Shown: positions 1-8,349 of the stretch, in pieces
Numbering within the stretch: the stretch's first letter is position 1
Layout: each line of letters starts with the position of its first letter
Assembly: GCA_021741155.1 (NCBI GenBank)
Contig: JAIOYP010000008.1
Location: 42,571 to 106,570 of the forward strand
Direction of reading: 5' to 3'
Source: Flavobacteriales bacterium
Lineage (GTDB): Bacteria; Bacteroidota; Bacteroidia; UBA10329
DNA length: 64,000 nt
Program-made: the position numbers and the translations under genes
The notes under the pieces: model-generated
What the model saw: the letters and a program-made list of their open reading frames with translations, nothing else
What the model was told of the DNA's origin: nothing
Databases searched by the model: none

Positions 1-480
1 GTGAGCGAAATGATGCAACGTGACCATCGGCTGAATTCCAGCGGCCAAAAGGCTGTCCACCACATCAGAATAATGCTGCAAAGCAGCTGTGTCAATCACG
101 CCTTCCTGCGGCATAATTTTACTCCACGAAACGGAAAAGCGATAGCTCGAAACACCCAATTCTTGCATCAACGTGATGTCTTCGGGATAGCGGTTCCAAT
201 GGTCGCAAGCGATGCCGCATTTCTCGCCTCGGGCAATGCGCGGGTTACCTTCTGCATCCACCTGATTTTCCCAATCTGCCCAATTGTTAGTGGTGTGATT
301 TCCTTCTACCTGATGCGCTGCCGAAGCAACTCCCCAAATGAAATTTTCGGGAAAGGAAATGTCGTTCAGATCAATCTCGTCCCAGTCCCAATGCTCTACG
401 GGTTCGGTGTAATTGAGATAGGCGGTTGGAATGAGGTAAATGAGGGCAAGAATGGCGAAGATGCGGAGGGTGGTTTTCAT
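1..480 (-). CDS. Glycoside hydrolase family 1 (beta-glucosidase-like), N-terminal part, cut by left edge
   Basis: The ORF track lists only the opposite-strand shadow because this frame runs off the window. The minus strand reads 160 codons from an ATG at 480. A hydrophobic N-terminus (MKTTLRIFAILALIYLIP) suggests a signal peptide or membrane anchor. It is followed by the GH1 N-terminal signature (FPENFIWGVASAAHQVEG, about residues 43-60) and by CDHWNRYPEDITLMQELG and SYRFSVSW, typical of the first strands and helices of the GH1 TIM barrel. The family hydrolyses beta-glucosides and related glycosides with two glutamates, which lie beyond the edge. Substrate cannot be judged. The anchored N-terminus suggests a periplasmic or membrane-attached enzyme, unlike the usual cytoplasmic GH1. 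Confidence 0.88.
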   Translation of the reverse strand, partial: MKTTLRIFAILALIYLIPTAYLNYTEPVEHWDWDEIDLNDISFPENFIWGVASAAHQVEGNHTTNNWADWENQVDAEGNPRIARGEKCGIACDHWNRYPEDITLMQELGVSSYRFSVSWSKIMPQEGVIDTAALQHYSDVVDSLLAAGIQPMVTLHHFAH

Positions 481-540
481 GGTTTGAATGTAATTTCTTT
501 CCACTAAGTAGCTATATTCGGGAACGAAAAGAAAACAACA

Positions 541-753
541 ATGCTGAAAATTCTGAAACAACTGGCCAAAGGAGTTTGGAAGGAGGATAAAACAGTCTCA
601 AAAACTGTCAAGAAAAAGCCGCGAAAGAAGAAATCATCTACAAAATCGAGAGAAGAACTTATCGAGGTTTTTTTAGGTCAATTAAAAAAGAGGTTGCGGA
701 CTATGGTTCGAAAAACATCCCACTATCACGAATTTTTAACAGGATTGGCGTGA
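541..753 (+). pseudogene. Lysine-rich 70-residue ORF, probable N-terminal piece of a frameshifted gene
   Basis: The ORF starts with ATG and is very basic (KKKPRKKK). At codons 43-45 it runs through GTT TTT TTA, a seven-T run. Stepping back one base there opens frame 3, which continues without a stop to 902 (RSIKKEVADYGSKNIPLSRI..., then SSRFARDFDDYGLANIHTDI) and overlaps the nuclease-like ORF at 832. The frame-3 stretch has a natural-looking composition but no good start codon of its own. I infer one ancestral protein of about 265 residues with a basic N-terminus and a nuclease domain, broken by one or two indels. Alternatives are a sequencing indel in the T run, a programmed -1 shift, or two unrelated small ORFs. 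I recognise no family for this N-terminal part. Confidence 0.4.
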
Positions 754-814
754 AGAAGCGTTCATCATCGTCTGTTGAAGCATTCAATCAGGCGATGATG
801 AACGCTTCTTCACG
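749..814. repeat. Perfect 22-bp inverted repeat with 22-nt loop
   Basis: Bases 749-770 (CGTGAAGAAGCGTTCATCAT...) are exactly complementary to 793-814. A 9-bp direct repeat, GGATTGGCG, sits at 742-750 and again at 840-848, so the palindrome lies between two short direct repeats. There is no U-run, so it is not a typical terminator. It lies inside the broken coding region and could be a small palindromic insertion or an inverted micro-duplication. Confidence 0.6.
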
Positions 815-831
815 TTTCGCCCGCGATTTCG

Positions 832-1347
832 ATGACTACGGATTGGCGAACATCCATACAGATATCAGGATATCCTTACATACGGATGGGACATTTATTT
901 GAGAAGGAGAGGTATTTAGAAGATTACATAGCTAAGCACGGACTTTATTCCAAAATTGGAATTGAAACTGTCCACCGTCAATACAGTCCAAAAGGAACTA
1001 GAGATAAATTAGACTTTTTAGGAAAAATGGGCGAGCAAAAAATCGTGTTAGAATTAAAACATCAGGACGGGGGGAAGTCAGCGGTTGAACAAGTGTTGAG
1101 ATATGCTGGCTATTTGATGGGAGATAATGCCAAAGATTCGACAGGAATATCTATGAACATTCGGAAAATTCTGGTTACGGGAATTCAGAACAGAGAAACG
1201 GCTTTTGCCATTAAAGCTCTTACTACTGAAGAACGAGAAAATTTTGAATGGTATCTCTACAATTACAACTCAAAAACGGGAGACTTGGATTTTGTTCGAA
1301 TAACAGAAAAGGACATTGAAAATCAATTGAGCGCTCAATTCAACTGA
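832..1347 (+). CDS. PD-(D/E)XK nuclease-fold protein (NucS/DUF91-like)
   Basis: This is a 171-residue protein, probably truncated at its N-terminus by the frameshift described for the ORF at 541. The core motif is visible: KLDFLG (Asp of the PD-like motif), then VLELKH (E-x-K), followed by AVEQVLRYAGYLMG, a helix resembling the one after the active site in NucS/DUF91-type nucleases. These residues would bind metal and cleave nucleic acid. The target is unknown, and no methyltransferase or other restriction partner is adjacent. The first residues after the ATG at 832 overlap an open frame-3 stretch, so the annotated start is uncertain. Confidence 0.6.
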   Translation: MTTDWRTSIQISGYPYIRMGHLFEKERYLEDYIAKHGLYSKIGIETVHRQYSPKGTRDKLDFLGKMGEQKIVLELKHQDGGKSAVEQVLRYAGYLMGDNAKDSTGISMNIRKILVTGIQNRETAFAIKALTTEERENFEWYLYNYNSKTGDLDFVRITEKDIENQLSAQFN

Positions 1348-1358
1348 TTCGCCAACTG

Positions 1359-2519
1359 TCATTCGCCAAACTCAACATCCCTCCAATTCTGCACCCTCAC
1401 CCCAGACTGTTCACGGTTTTCAATTCCTGTATGAATAAGATGAAGATTGCAGTGTAGCGGCTCTGCCATTTTTTGGAAACGCTTCATCGGAACAAACATC
1501 TTTTCCCTTACGGTCTGACCAGATTTTATCTCCATCAGGCTGACCGAATTGGCATGTTCGAGCAGCAGATCGATCTCATTTCCTGAACTATCGCGCCAAA
1601 AGAATGCTGGAAACAGCTTTCCTGCATTCCAATGCTGTTTCTGCAATTCGGAAATGACGAAATTCTCAAACAGATGTCCGTAAGCAAAATGCCCGTTTAA
1701 CTGATCGGGAGTGGTTATTCCCAACAGATGACATAGTAATCCTGTATCGTGAAAATAGATCTTTGGCGAACGCACCGTGCGCTTATTGAAATTGCGGTAC
1801 CAGGGCTGTAGTCGGAACAAGATGAAACTGGTTTCGAGGATGGAAAGCCACCGCTGCACCGTTTTGTAACTCACGCCAAGTTCATTTGCCAAGGCCGATG
1901 CGTTAAAAAGCTGCCCGACCCGTGCCGCACAAAGTTTTAGGAATGCGCTGAAAAGTTGCAGGTCTGACACGTTGACCAACAGACGCACATCGCGTTCCAC
2001 ATAAGATTGCACGTAGGACGGAAAAAAATCGGAAGGTTCAATTTGTTGCTGATAAATGCGTGGATAACCGCCTGTGTGCATCAGCACATTCAATTCGTGG
2101 TTCTTGTCCGCATCAGAAAGTTCGGAAAAACTGAACGGCAGCAGGTTATAAATGTAAACACGTCCTGCCAGACTTTGCGTCACCTTTTCCATCAGCAGGA
2201 AATTCTGCGACCCTGTAAGAACGAATTTTCCAAGCTCTCCAGATTCATCCACAATTCCTTGAATGTAGGAGAAGAGTTGAGGAACATTCTGCACCTCGTC
2301 TATTATAACGCCATCCGAGAATTGATTTAAAAACCCTTTGGGATCGTTGGTTGCAAATTCCTTGGTATCGGGGTTTTCGAGGGTTGTGTAAGCAAGGTCT
2401 GCAAACAACTTTTTGGCCAAGGTGGTTTTGCCAGATTGCCGTGGCCCAGTAATTGCAATGACGGGAAATTTCCTAGCCATTTCCATCAACTTTGCTTCTA
2501 TTTTACGATTGTTGTACAT
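1359..2519 (-). CDS. AAA-type ATPase with DUF4143 C-terminal domain
   Basis: I start at the ATG at 2519 (MYNNRKIE); the longer ORF begins with TTG. The protein has 386 residues. Walker A GPRQSGKTT lies at about residues 25-33 and Walker B VIIDEVQN at about 71-78, followed by a sensor-like LTGSQNF. The C-terminal half matches the DUF4143 pattern (winged-helix-like segment, then a nuclease-like EIDLL...LMEIKSG with a possible D-x(n)-E-x-K). This very common bacterial and archaeal family has no settled function. It occurs as a solitary gene in accessory DNA and is sometimes discussed with toxin-antitoxin or nuclease systems. Nothing adjacent in the same orientation suggests an operon. Confidence 0.85.
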   Translation of the reverse strand: MYNNRKIEAKLMEMARKFPVIAITGPRQSGKTTLAKKLFADLAYTTLENPDTKEFATNDPKGFLNQFSDGVIIDEVQNVPQLFSYIQGIVDESGELGKFVLTGSQNFLLMEKVTQSLAGRVYIYNLLPFSFSELSDADKNHELNVLMHTGGYPRIYQQQIEPSDFFPSYVQSYVERDVRLLVNVSDLQLFSAFLKLCAARVGQLFNASALANELGVSYKTVQRWLSILETSFILFRLQPWYRNFNKRTVRSPKIYFHDTGLLCHLLGITTPDQLNGHFAYGHLFENFVISELQKQHWNAGKLFPAFFWRDSSGNEIDLLLEHANSVSLMEIKSGQTVREKMFVPMKRFQKMAEPLHCNLHLIHTGIENREQSGVRVQNWRDVEFGE

Positions 2520-2530
2520 GAAAAAGTTAT

Positions 2531-2559
2531 GCAAATTAGATATTCAATGTCTAATTTGC
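2531..2559 (-). promoter_or_regulatory. 10-bp inverted repeat just upstream of the DUF4143 ATPase gene
   Basis: GCAAATTAGA (2531-2540) and TCTAATTTGC (2550-2559) are perfectly complementary around a 9-nt centre. The repeat ends 11 bp before the chosen ATG. The proximal arm contains an imperfect -7-like TAATTTG. It could be an operator overlapping the promoter. It has no U-run, so a terminator is less likely. Confidence 0.4.
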
Positions 2560-2598
2560 AAGAAAAACATCTTCAGTAAAAACTTAATACATCAAGCC

Positions 2599-3954
2599 TT
2601 AACCGCCCACAGACTCCAACATCGCCAAAAATTCCCTTTCGCCACTTTCCAGCGCGCCCTGAACCGTTTGAAAATGACCGTTTGTAGCGGTGGCCTCACC
2701 AGCAAAATGAACTTTATTCCCGATGCTTTCGGCCAAGATGGAGCGTTGATCTCCAATACCAAGCGAACTATAAGAATACGCGCCACGGATGTAGGGTTGA
2801 TGTCCCCAATCCATTATCACTCCATTAAGGAAAGATGCCGTGGCTTGACCGTTGTAAACAGCATCTAACTCGTTGAGCAAAGTGGGGATAATCCCTTCCT
2901 CTGCTACACTCAGTTGTTCGGCTTTAGTTCCCATTACGAATGCTGAAAGAACATAATCCGAACCACCTTTCCCCCAAGAAGCATTCCAATAGACAGGTGC
3001 ATTTTCTGCACCGATTAAACTTGTTGCGCTCCAAAAATCTTGACTGAATTTGAGTAAGACTTTCATTCCCGTATCCATTCCAATGCTGTTGATAGCCTGT
3101 TGTTTGGCCGTTGAAAGCGCAGGAGAGAAGGAGATGATACCGCTTTTCAATACTGCCACCGAGGCGGTGATGAGTACGCGATCGGCTTCAAAAGTGTCAC
3201 CATTTTCAATCGTCACCACTACTTTTTCTGCGGAATAATTTATAGACGTTACAGGAGAAAACAAATGGATATTTTCCAGAACAGAAGGTACAACCACCTC
3301 ATTTATAAGGTCGAAATACGTTCGTTTAAACCTGAAATCTTTGTTGCCCGATGACCAAGCTTCTTCTTCACGCTGGGTGTAAAGTAGGCTCAAGCGTTCT
3401 GCTGATGTGCCGAATTCGCCTGCAATGTATTCCAGAATGCCAAAGTCCTGCGAGCCCATTCCCTGTTGCTGGGCGTATTGCAAAATGCTGATGTCGGGTC
3501 CGCTGTACGAAACATCACCATCTAAAATTCCCATGATGTTTTCGAGAATAGAAGAGCTATAGTTGTTCTGGATTTGACCATTCACCAGAAAAGCTTCTTC
3601 ACCTTGGTCTTCAAAGAAATCGAACCCAGCATCCTGTGCCAACTGATGGCTCAATGATTTTTTTCCGTGTATCCATTCCGCACCCAAATCAATTGGGAAA
3701 TCAGCAAAATCGTCATTCTTCCAAATACGCCCACCAATGCGGTCTGACGCTTCCAAAATGTCGACCTGTGCGCCATGCTCCTTCATCTTTTTGGCAGCAT
3801 AAAGTCCGGCCGCACCAGCTCCAACCACTATAATTTTAAAACCTTCGGGAAAATTACCAAGCTGATCTTTTTTGCATCCCGAAAGCCAGTACGGAAGCAC
3901 CGAAACTGCAGAAACACCCAAGGTCGATTTTTTGATGAAGGAGCGTCTTTTCAT
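2599..3954 (-). CDS. Flavin-containing amine oxidase (FAD-dependent), exported
   Basis: A 451-residue protein with an ATG start. The N-terminus carries a twin-arginine-like motif (RRSFIKKS) and then a possible lipobox ending LSGC at Cys27, so it may fold in the cytoplasm with FAD, be exported by Tat and be lipidated. The dinucleotide-binding motif VVGAGAAGLYAAKKM is at about 43-57, followed by LEASDRIGGRIW, typical of monoamine oxidases. The C-terminal FAD motif (VHFAGEATATNGHFQTVQGA) is intact. The family oxidises amines or amino acids with release of ammonia and peroxide. The substrate is not predictable. It stands alone and is divergent from the gene at 3999. Confidence 0.9.
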   Translation of the reverse strand: MKRRSFIKKSTLGVSAVSVLPYWLSGCKKDQLGNFPEGFKIIVVGAGAAGLYAAKKMKEHGAQVDILEASDRIGGRIWKNDDFADFPIDLGAEWIHGKKSLSHQLAQDAGFDFFEDQGEEAFLVNGQIQNNYSSSILENIMGILDGDVSYSGPDISILQYAQQQGMGSQDFGILEYIAGEFGTSAERLSLLYTQREEEAWSSGNKDFRFKRTYFDLINEVVVPSVLENIHLFSPVTSINYSAEKVVVTIENGDTFEADRVLITASVAVLKSGIISFSPALSTAKQQAINSIGMDTGMKVLLKFSQDFWSATSLIGAENAPVYWNASWGKGGSDYVLSAFVMGTKAEQLSVAEEGIIPTLLNELDAVYNGQATASFLNGVIMDWGHQPYIRGAYSYSSLGIGDQRSILAESIGNKVHFAGEATATNGHFQTVQGALESGEREFLAMLESVGG

Positions 3955-3998
3955 AGCAACGAATTTAGCAGATTGCAGCTGTATTTTAAGGATTCACC

Positions 3999-4871
3999 AT
4001 GAAGGTCGAGGTCATTGACGTATTACCACTCGTGGCTGTGCCCAGCGCATCGGGGATTGCCATATGTGGGAATCTAATCTTTGCAATTGGTGACGATTCG
4101 CCATTTCTGCATCAGCTTGATCGAAAGTTAAAACCCATCTCGAATTGGCCGCTATTCACTTCAGAACAGATGGAGACCGGTCGTATCCCCAAATCTGAAA
4201 AGCCCGATCTGGAGGCCATGGAACTGGTGAATGGCGAAGAACTTGTCATTTTCGGTTCGGGTTCAAAATCGCCCGAACGCGATGTGTTCATTCGTGTCAA
4301 AGTGAATGAACCCCCGAGAACTGAAACCTATTACATTTCCGAATTCTACTCGCATTTGAAGGAATTGCCAGTCATGGAGGGTAGTGAATTGAACATTGAA
4401 GCAGCGGCCTTCCACAACGGAAAAATGTTGCTTTTCAACAGGCGAAGTCCAGTTCTATTTGAATTCAATTATGAAGGATTTATCAAGCATTTGATTCAGA
4501 ATGGCCCCATTCCGCCCGTGAATGCATATAAAATCCAATTACCTTGTATCGATGGAGTTGATTCTGGTTTCTCTGGCGCAACGGTGAGCATGCAAACAGG
4601 GCGATTGATTGTGACGGCCTCAGTGGAGGACACCAGCAACGCTTATGATGATGGCCGAGTACTGGGTAGTTTTGTCGGGTGGGTTCCATTGGATGAGTAC
4701 GAACGGTCAGAGAATTACGAGTTTGTTCGGCTACAAAACGAGAACCACGTGTTCAAGGTCGAGTCGGTGGCACTTGAACACGAGAATTCTGACACTGAAT
4801 TGATCGTGCTCATGACCACCGATAACGATGGTGGCATTTCTCAACTCATCAGGGCTCGGTTGAATTGGTGA
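3999..4871 (+). CDS. Uncharacterised Bacteroidota protein (DUF6929-like, possible beta-propeller)
   Basis: A 290-residue protein without an evident signal peptide. It contains several aromatic and charged strand-like segments, such as AIGDDSPFLHQLDR and KPDLEAMELV, and its C-terminal part (VESVALEHENSD...) reads like a repeated-strand propeller. It resembles small Bacteroidota proteins grouped as DUF6929, which look like SdiA-regulated or esterase-like-phytase propellers, but I cannot confirm membership by eye. It is divergent from the flavin oxidase with 44 bp between starts. The function is unknown. Confidence 0.75.
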   Translation: MKVEVIDVLPLVAVPSASGIAICGNLIFAIGDDSPFLHQLDRKLKPISNWPLFTSEQMETGRIPKSEKPDLEAMELVNGEELVIFGSGSKSPERDVFIRVKVNEPPRTETYYISEFYSHLKELPVMEGSELNIEAAAFHNGKMLLFNRRSPVLFEFNYEGFIKHLIQNGPIPPVNAYKIQLPCIDGVDSGFSGATVSMQTGRLIVTASVEDTSNAYDDGRVLGSFVGWVPLDEYERSENYEFVRLQNENHVFKVESVALEHENSDTELIVLMTTDNDGGISQLIRARLNW

Positions 4872-4920
4872 TTACCATGTATTGTTAAAATCAAACTAAA
4901 TTCGACCAGACAAATTCACC

Positions 4921-5901
4921 ATGAAACAAATTCTACTCTCCTTTTCAGCACTCATTCTATGTTCCAATGTTCTCGCGCAGCAAACAGGCGATTACACCCT
5001 CACCATTGCAACCACGGAATCGACCCTAAACGGGGATAGCTTGGACATTTATTTCCACGTTCCAAGCACGTACAATTCATCGTTACCATCCAAAATGATA
5101 CTCGGTTTTCATGGCCTCGGAAATCCTGATAACAGCAACGACATCCGAAATTATCTCTCTCCGCTGGGAGACAGTTTGAATGCTGTAATTGTTTGCCCGA
5201 ACCCATATCTGCAAGATCAGCCAAGAAGTGAAGTTGTTCTCAATTTGGCCTATGATAGCGTGATGACATGGTTCAATATCGATACGAATCAAGTGTATAT
5301 CACAGGATATTCTGCCGGAAGCGATGTGGCGGCACAATACTTTTTTGGAGAACCATCGCACAAAATGAAAGGTCTCATTTGGCATTCGCCCGGATTTTTC
5401 TTTAACCCAGACCTGAGCAATCCGCAGGATATTCCGCCTGTTTGTTTGTGTACGGGAACGGCAGATTTTACCTCGATCATTCAGACCAATCTGCTCAACA
5501 ATAGTTTGAACGGTGCTGGTTTTCCATATCTCTACAACCAAATTCCGGGAGTTGACCACACGATGGAGTATCCCACTCTGACACAGGAAATGTTGGAATG
5601 CATCCATTTCATTGATGCGAATACTCCTAATGTTGGAATTGATGAATGGAGCAAAAACCCGGTTTCAATTTATCCAAATCCATTGACTGAAGGATTGAAT
5701 TTGACATTGTCGGGATTGGAAGGAAATGTGAGCATTTCTATTTTTGATGTTAGCGGAAAGGCGGTTTGGAGCGAACAGCTTTATCATGTTTCGGACAAGG
5801 TTGAATTGGCTGATTTCCGAAGGGGAATTTCAGCTGGACTGTACACTTTCATCCTTCATTCTGAGAATGGAATATTGGCAAAAAAGCTGGTTGTCCGTTA
5901 G
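4921..5901 (+). CDS. Secreted alpha/beta-hydrolase (esterase-like) with T9SS type A sorting domain
   Basis: A 326-residue protein. A signal peptide ends near NVLAQ (about residue 20). The hydrolase core has GFHGLG at 62-67 as oxyanion region, nucleophile elbow GYSAGSD with Ser131, an acidic position in GTADFTS and the likely catalytic His in GVDHTMEY. This resembles poly(hydroxybutyrate)/feruloyl-esterase-type hydrolases. The last 75 residues (IYPNPLTEGLNL, then VSGKAVW, GLYTF and KLVVR) form a type A C-terminal domain recognised by the type IX secretion machinery, so the enzyme should reach the cell surface or medium. Its stop codon lies in a palindrome shared with the convergent gene. Confidence 0.88.
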   Translation: MKQILLSFSALILCSNVLAQQTGDYTLTIATTESTLNGDSLDIYFHVPSTYNSSLPSKMILGFHGLGNPDNSNDIRNYLSPLGDSLNAVIVCPNPYLQDQPRSEVVLNLAYDSVMTWFNIDTNQVYITGYSAGSDVAAQYFFGEPSHKMKGLIWHSPGFFFNPDLSNPQDIPPVCLCTGTADFTSIIQTNLLNNSLNGAGFPYLYNQIPGVDHTMEYPTLTQEMLECIHFIDANTPNVGIDEWSKNPVSIYPNPLTEGLNLTLSGLEGNVSISIFDVSGKAVWSEQLYHVSDKVELADFRRGISAGLYTFILHSENGILAKKLVVR

Positions 5902-5920
5902 GGCTTGATGCATCAAGCCC
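5901..5920. terminator. 20-bp perfect palindrome between convergent genes
   Basis: GGGCTTGATGCATCAAGCCC is a complete palindrome that can fold as an 8-bp stem with a TGCA loop. It contains the last base of the esterase stop codon and the stop codon of the convergent GH3-type gene. It is suited to act as a bidirectional terminator, although neither side has a long U-run. Confidence 0.6.
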
Positions 5921-7406
5921 CTAAACCAAGCAAATCCGCCACCTTTCTATCATTTGCCAAACGCGGCAATTTGAACTGTCCGCCTAATTTTCCTTGCGAG
6001 CGAGCATAGTTGATGAAAGCGTCTTCAGCGACTTCGGTAATCACGGCTGGACGAAGAATGTTTCCTGTAATCAGATCCTTGTAATAGATGTTCTGTTCCT
6101 GCATTTCGCGGTCAATGGTGGCTGCAAACGCTTCCATGTTTTCTGGTCGCTTCGCGAAGCTGATGAACCATTCGTGGTAAGGCAACCCGCCTGAGGCGGG
6201 ATTGACCTGTGGCGCCACATGAAAATCGATGACCTCGCCTCCGTGTGTAGCGAGAGACGCATTCAATGCGTGCTCAACTTCTTTGGCAATCACGTGTTCG
6301 CCAAAGGCAGAAGTAAAATGCTTTACGCGACCTGAAACGATGACACGGAACGGCTTTTTGCTCACGAATTGGACCATATCGCCAATGCTGTAGCCCCAAA
6401 GTCCCGCGTTGTTGCTGATGATAAGTGCGTAATTCTTGCCGAGTTCTACTTCACCGATTGTCAGTCGGGTTGGTTTTTCGTTGTGAATTTCATCGGCTGG
6501 AACGAACTCGTAGAAAATACCGGCATTCAGAATGAGCAACATGCCTTTTTCGGTCTGTGTATCCTGATAAGCGAAGAAGCCTTCCGAAGCAGGAAATAAC
6601 TCAATGCTGTCAATTTTCTTCCCGATAGTGGCTTCCATTTTGGCTCGATAAGGCTCAAAATTCACACCTCCATAAACGAAGAGCGAGAAATCGGGAAAGA
6701 CATCTTTAACTGGTTTCCCTGTCCGTTCGTTGATCTTATCAAAATACATCTGTACCCAACTTGGTATGCCCGAAATGAGTGTCATGCGTTGGTTCAACGT
6801 TTCATCAACCACCGTCTCCACCTTGGTTTCCCAATCGTCAATGCAATTGGTTTCGTAGCTCGGCATTTGGTTGGTGCGCAAATAACCAGGCACAAAATGA
6901 TTGCTGATGCCAGACAAACGCCCTACGAAAATGCCATTCTTCTTATCCAATTCGGGAGAGCCAGAAAGGAAAATCAGTTTACCATCCACAAACGAAGCAT
7001 TTCCCGTTTCGTGGATGTAACTCAGTAGCGCGTTCTTCGCTCCATTGATGTGATTTGGAATGCTGTCGCGAGTAATCGGAATGTATTTCGCCCCAGAAGT
7101 GGTGCCACTGGTTTTTGCGAGATAAAGTGGTTTCCCAGGCCAAAGCACGTTTTCTTCTCCGCTTGCGGTGCGCTCGAAATACGATTTCAATTCTTCGTAA
7201 TCACGAATCGGAACGTTTTTCACGAAATCAGCATGAGATTTTACTGTTCCGAAATTGTGGTCTTTTCCGAAGGTGGTGTTTTCTCCTTTAGAAATGAGGT
7301 CAGTGAAAACCTGTTGCTGTGTTTCCGCAGGACGGCTGCTCCAAGCTTTGGTTTGTCGGTCGGTGTACCAAGCAAGTGGTTTGGCAAAAAAGGAGCGGAT
7401 TCCCAT
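5913..7406 (-). CDS. GH3-family acyl-adenylating (auxin-responsive GH3-like) enzyme
   Basis: I choose the ATG at 7406 (MGIRSFFAKP), giving 497 residues. The longer ORF would overlap the divergent acyltransferase gene. The ATP/AMP-binding signature TSGTTSGAKYIP at about 99-110, the YGGVNFEPY region and LFPASEGFFAYQ (position of the Y-x-x-S/T-E-G-type adenylate motif) identify the GH3 branch of ANL-like enzymes, which adenylate a carboxylic acid and join it to an amino acid or other acceptor. In Bacteroidota the substrate is unknown. Near the C-terminus a stretch encoding NPASGGLP is made of the palindrome CCCGCCTGAGGCGGG, which looks like a repeat tolerated inside the gene. Confidence 0.88.
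   Translation of the reverse strand: MGIRSFFAKPLAWYTDRQTKAWSSRPAETQQQVFTDLISKGENTTFGKDHNFGTVKSHADFVKNVPIRDYEELKSYFERTASGEENVLWPGKPLYLAKTSGTTSGAKYIPITRDSIPNHINGAKNALLSYIHETGNASFVDGKLIFLSGSPELDKKNGIFVGRLSGISNHFVPGYLRTNQMPSYETNCIDDWETKVETVVDETLNQRMTLISGIPSWVQMYFDKINERTGKPVKDVFPDFSLFVYGGVNFEPYRAKMEATIGKKIDSIELFPASEGFFAYQDTQTEKGMLLILNAGIFYEFVPADEIHNEKPTRLTIGEVELGKNYALIISNNAGLWGYSIGDMVQFVSKKPFRVIVSGRVKHFTSAFGEHVIAKEVEHALNASLATHGGEVIDFHVAPQVNPASGGLPYHEWFISFAKRPENMEAFAATIDREMQEQNIYYKDLITGNILRPAVITEVAEDAFINYARSQGKLGGQFKLPRLANDRKVADLLGLGA
6186..6200. repeat. Short palindrome CCCGCC-TGA-GGCGGG inside the GH3-like gene
   Basis: This 15-base palindrome lies within coding sequence. The same core (CCGCC-TCA-GGCGG) recurs at 15246-15258 in the acpP-fabF spacer. 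It resembles the core of a dispersed palindromic repeat and fits a surface-loop position in the protein. Confidence 0.55.
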
Positions 7407-7467
7407 TTTGTAAAGGAAAAAGGAAAAACGGGAAAATGAAAAAGCGAATCGTTTGATTTCGAGTAAG

Positions 7468-7475
7468 CATCTTTG
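7468..7475 (+). promoter_or_regulatory. -7 box-like CATCTTTG before the lipid A acyltransferase gene
   Basis: This near-match to the Bacteroidota -7 consensus TAnnTTTG ends 4 bp before the ATG at 7480, so transcription should begin at or next to the start codon. No convincing -33 TTTG is present at the usual spacing. Confidence 0.45.
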
Positions 7476-7479
7476 CACC

Positions 7480-8334
7480 ATGTACCGCATTCTCAAACTC
7501 GTATTGGGTGCAATTGCCAGTCTGCCGTGGTGGGCGTTGTATGTGCTTGCAGACCTTTTTCATTTCCTCATCTATCATGTGATTTGGTATCGAAGAAAAA
7601 TGGTTTGGCGCAATCTTTCGGCTGCCTTTCCAGAAAAGAGCGTAGAGGAAATCAACGAAATCAATATTCAGTTTTACAAGAATTTCTGTGATCAGGTGGT
7701 GGAAACCATCAAGCTTTTCAGATCCACACCGGAGGAGATCTCTGAACGATTTGAGGTTGACACGACCGTTTACGACAAGCTTTTTTCGGAAGGAAGACAC
7801 GTGCTCCAAGCTACTTCCCATCAGTTTAATTGGGAATGGGGAAACTGGATTTTGAACCATCACACGCAGTTCCATCTTCGCATCATTTATATGATTCAGA
7901 AGAACAAAAGCATGGAACGTTTGGTGAATGAATACCGAGTTCGGTACGGAACAGAACTCATTCCTGCTAACGATCTGAAAGCGATGATGACCGACCCAGC
8001 GCAACCGACCATGACAGTTTTTCTTGCCGACCAAAATCCTTCGGATAGAAAACGGGCGGCTTGGGTCAGCTTTTTCGGGAGAGAAATTCCTTTTCATCGC
8101 GGTTTGGAAATTCTAGCCAGAAGAAAAGGCCACGCAGTGGTTTTTGATGAGATGATTCGCGTGAAGCGTGGTCATTACAAAAGCGTTTCGAAGCTCGCTT
8201 TTACGGATGGAAGCAAAACTTCAGAGGGTGAAATCACCGAGGCATACGTTCAATTTCTAGAAGAAAGCATCAAGCGGCAGCCAGAAAATTGGCTTTGGAG
8301 CCACAACCGGTGGAAGCACGCGCGTCAATCCTAA
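7480..8334 (+). CDS. Lysophospholipid/lipid A acyltransferase (LpxL/HtrB family)
   Basis: A 284-residue protein. I use the ATG at 7480 (MYRILKLVLG) because a -7 box sits just upstream; the TTG-to-GTG extension in the ORF track is not needed. A hydrophobic N-terminal segment (about 8-38) anchors it to the inner membrane. The catalytic H-x4-E/D motif is HQFNWE at about 114-119, followed by ADQNPSDRKRAAWVSFFGRE, which matches the family's second conserved block. It should transfer a secondary acyl chain to Kdo-lipid A or a related lipid. It is divergent from the GH3-like gene and 15 bp upstream of the antiporter gene. Confidence 0.9.
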   Translation: MYRILKLVLGAIASLPWWALYVLADLFHFLIYHVIWYRRKMVWRNLSAAFPEKSVEEINEINIQFYKNFCDQVVETIKLFRSTPEEISERFEVDTTVYDKLFSEGRHVLQATSHQFNWEWGNWILNHHTQFHLRIIYMIQKNKSMERLVNEYRVRYGTELIPANDLKAMMTDPAQPTMTVFLADQNPSDRKRAAWVSFFGREIPFHRGLEILARRKGHAVVFDEMIRVKRGHYKSVSKLAFTDGSKTSEGEITEAYVQFLEESIKRQPENWLWSHNRWKHARQS

Positions 8335-8337
8335 ATA

Positions 8338-8345
8338 TATCTTTG
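8338..8345 (+). promoter_or_regulatory. -7 box TATCTTTG, 4 bp before the antiporter ATG
   Basis: An exact match to TAnnTTTG. The start codon follows after only CCGC, so the transcript is predicted to be leaderless. The box lies directly after the stop codon of the upstream gene. Confidence 0.6.
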
Positions 8346-8349
8346 CCGC

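Noticed and set aside
1-507. Plus-strand 168-residue ORF
   Set aside because: It is the shadow of the minus-strand GH1 gene, which has clear family motifs.
7300-8097. 265-residue minus-strand ORF
   Set aside because: It is antisense to the lipid A acyltransferase and GH3-like genes and has no protein-like features.
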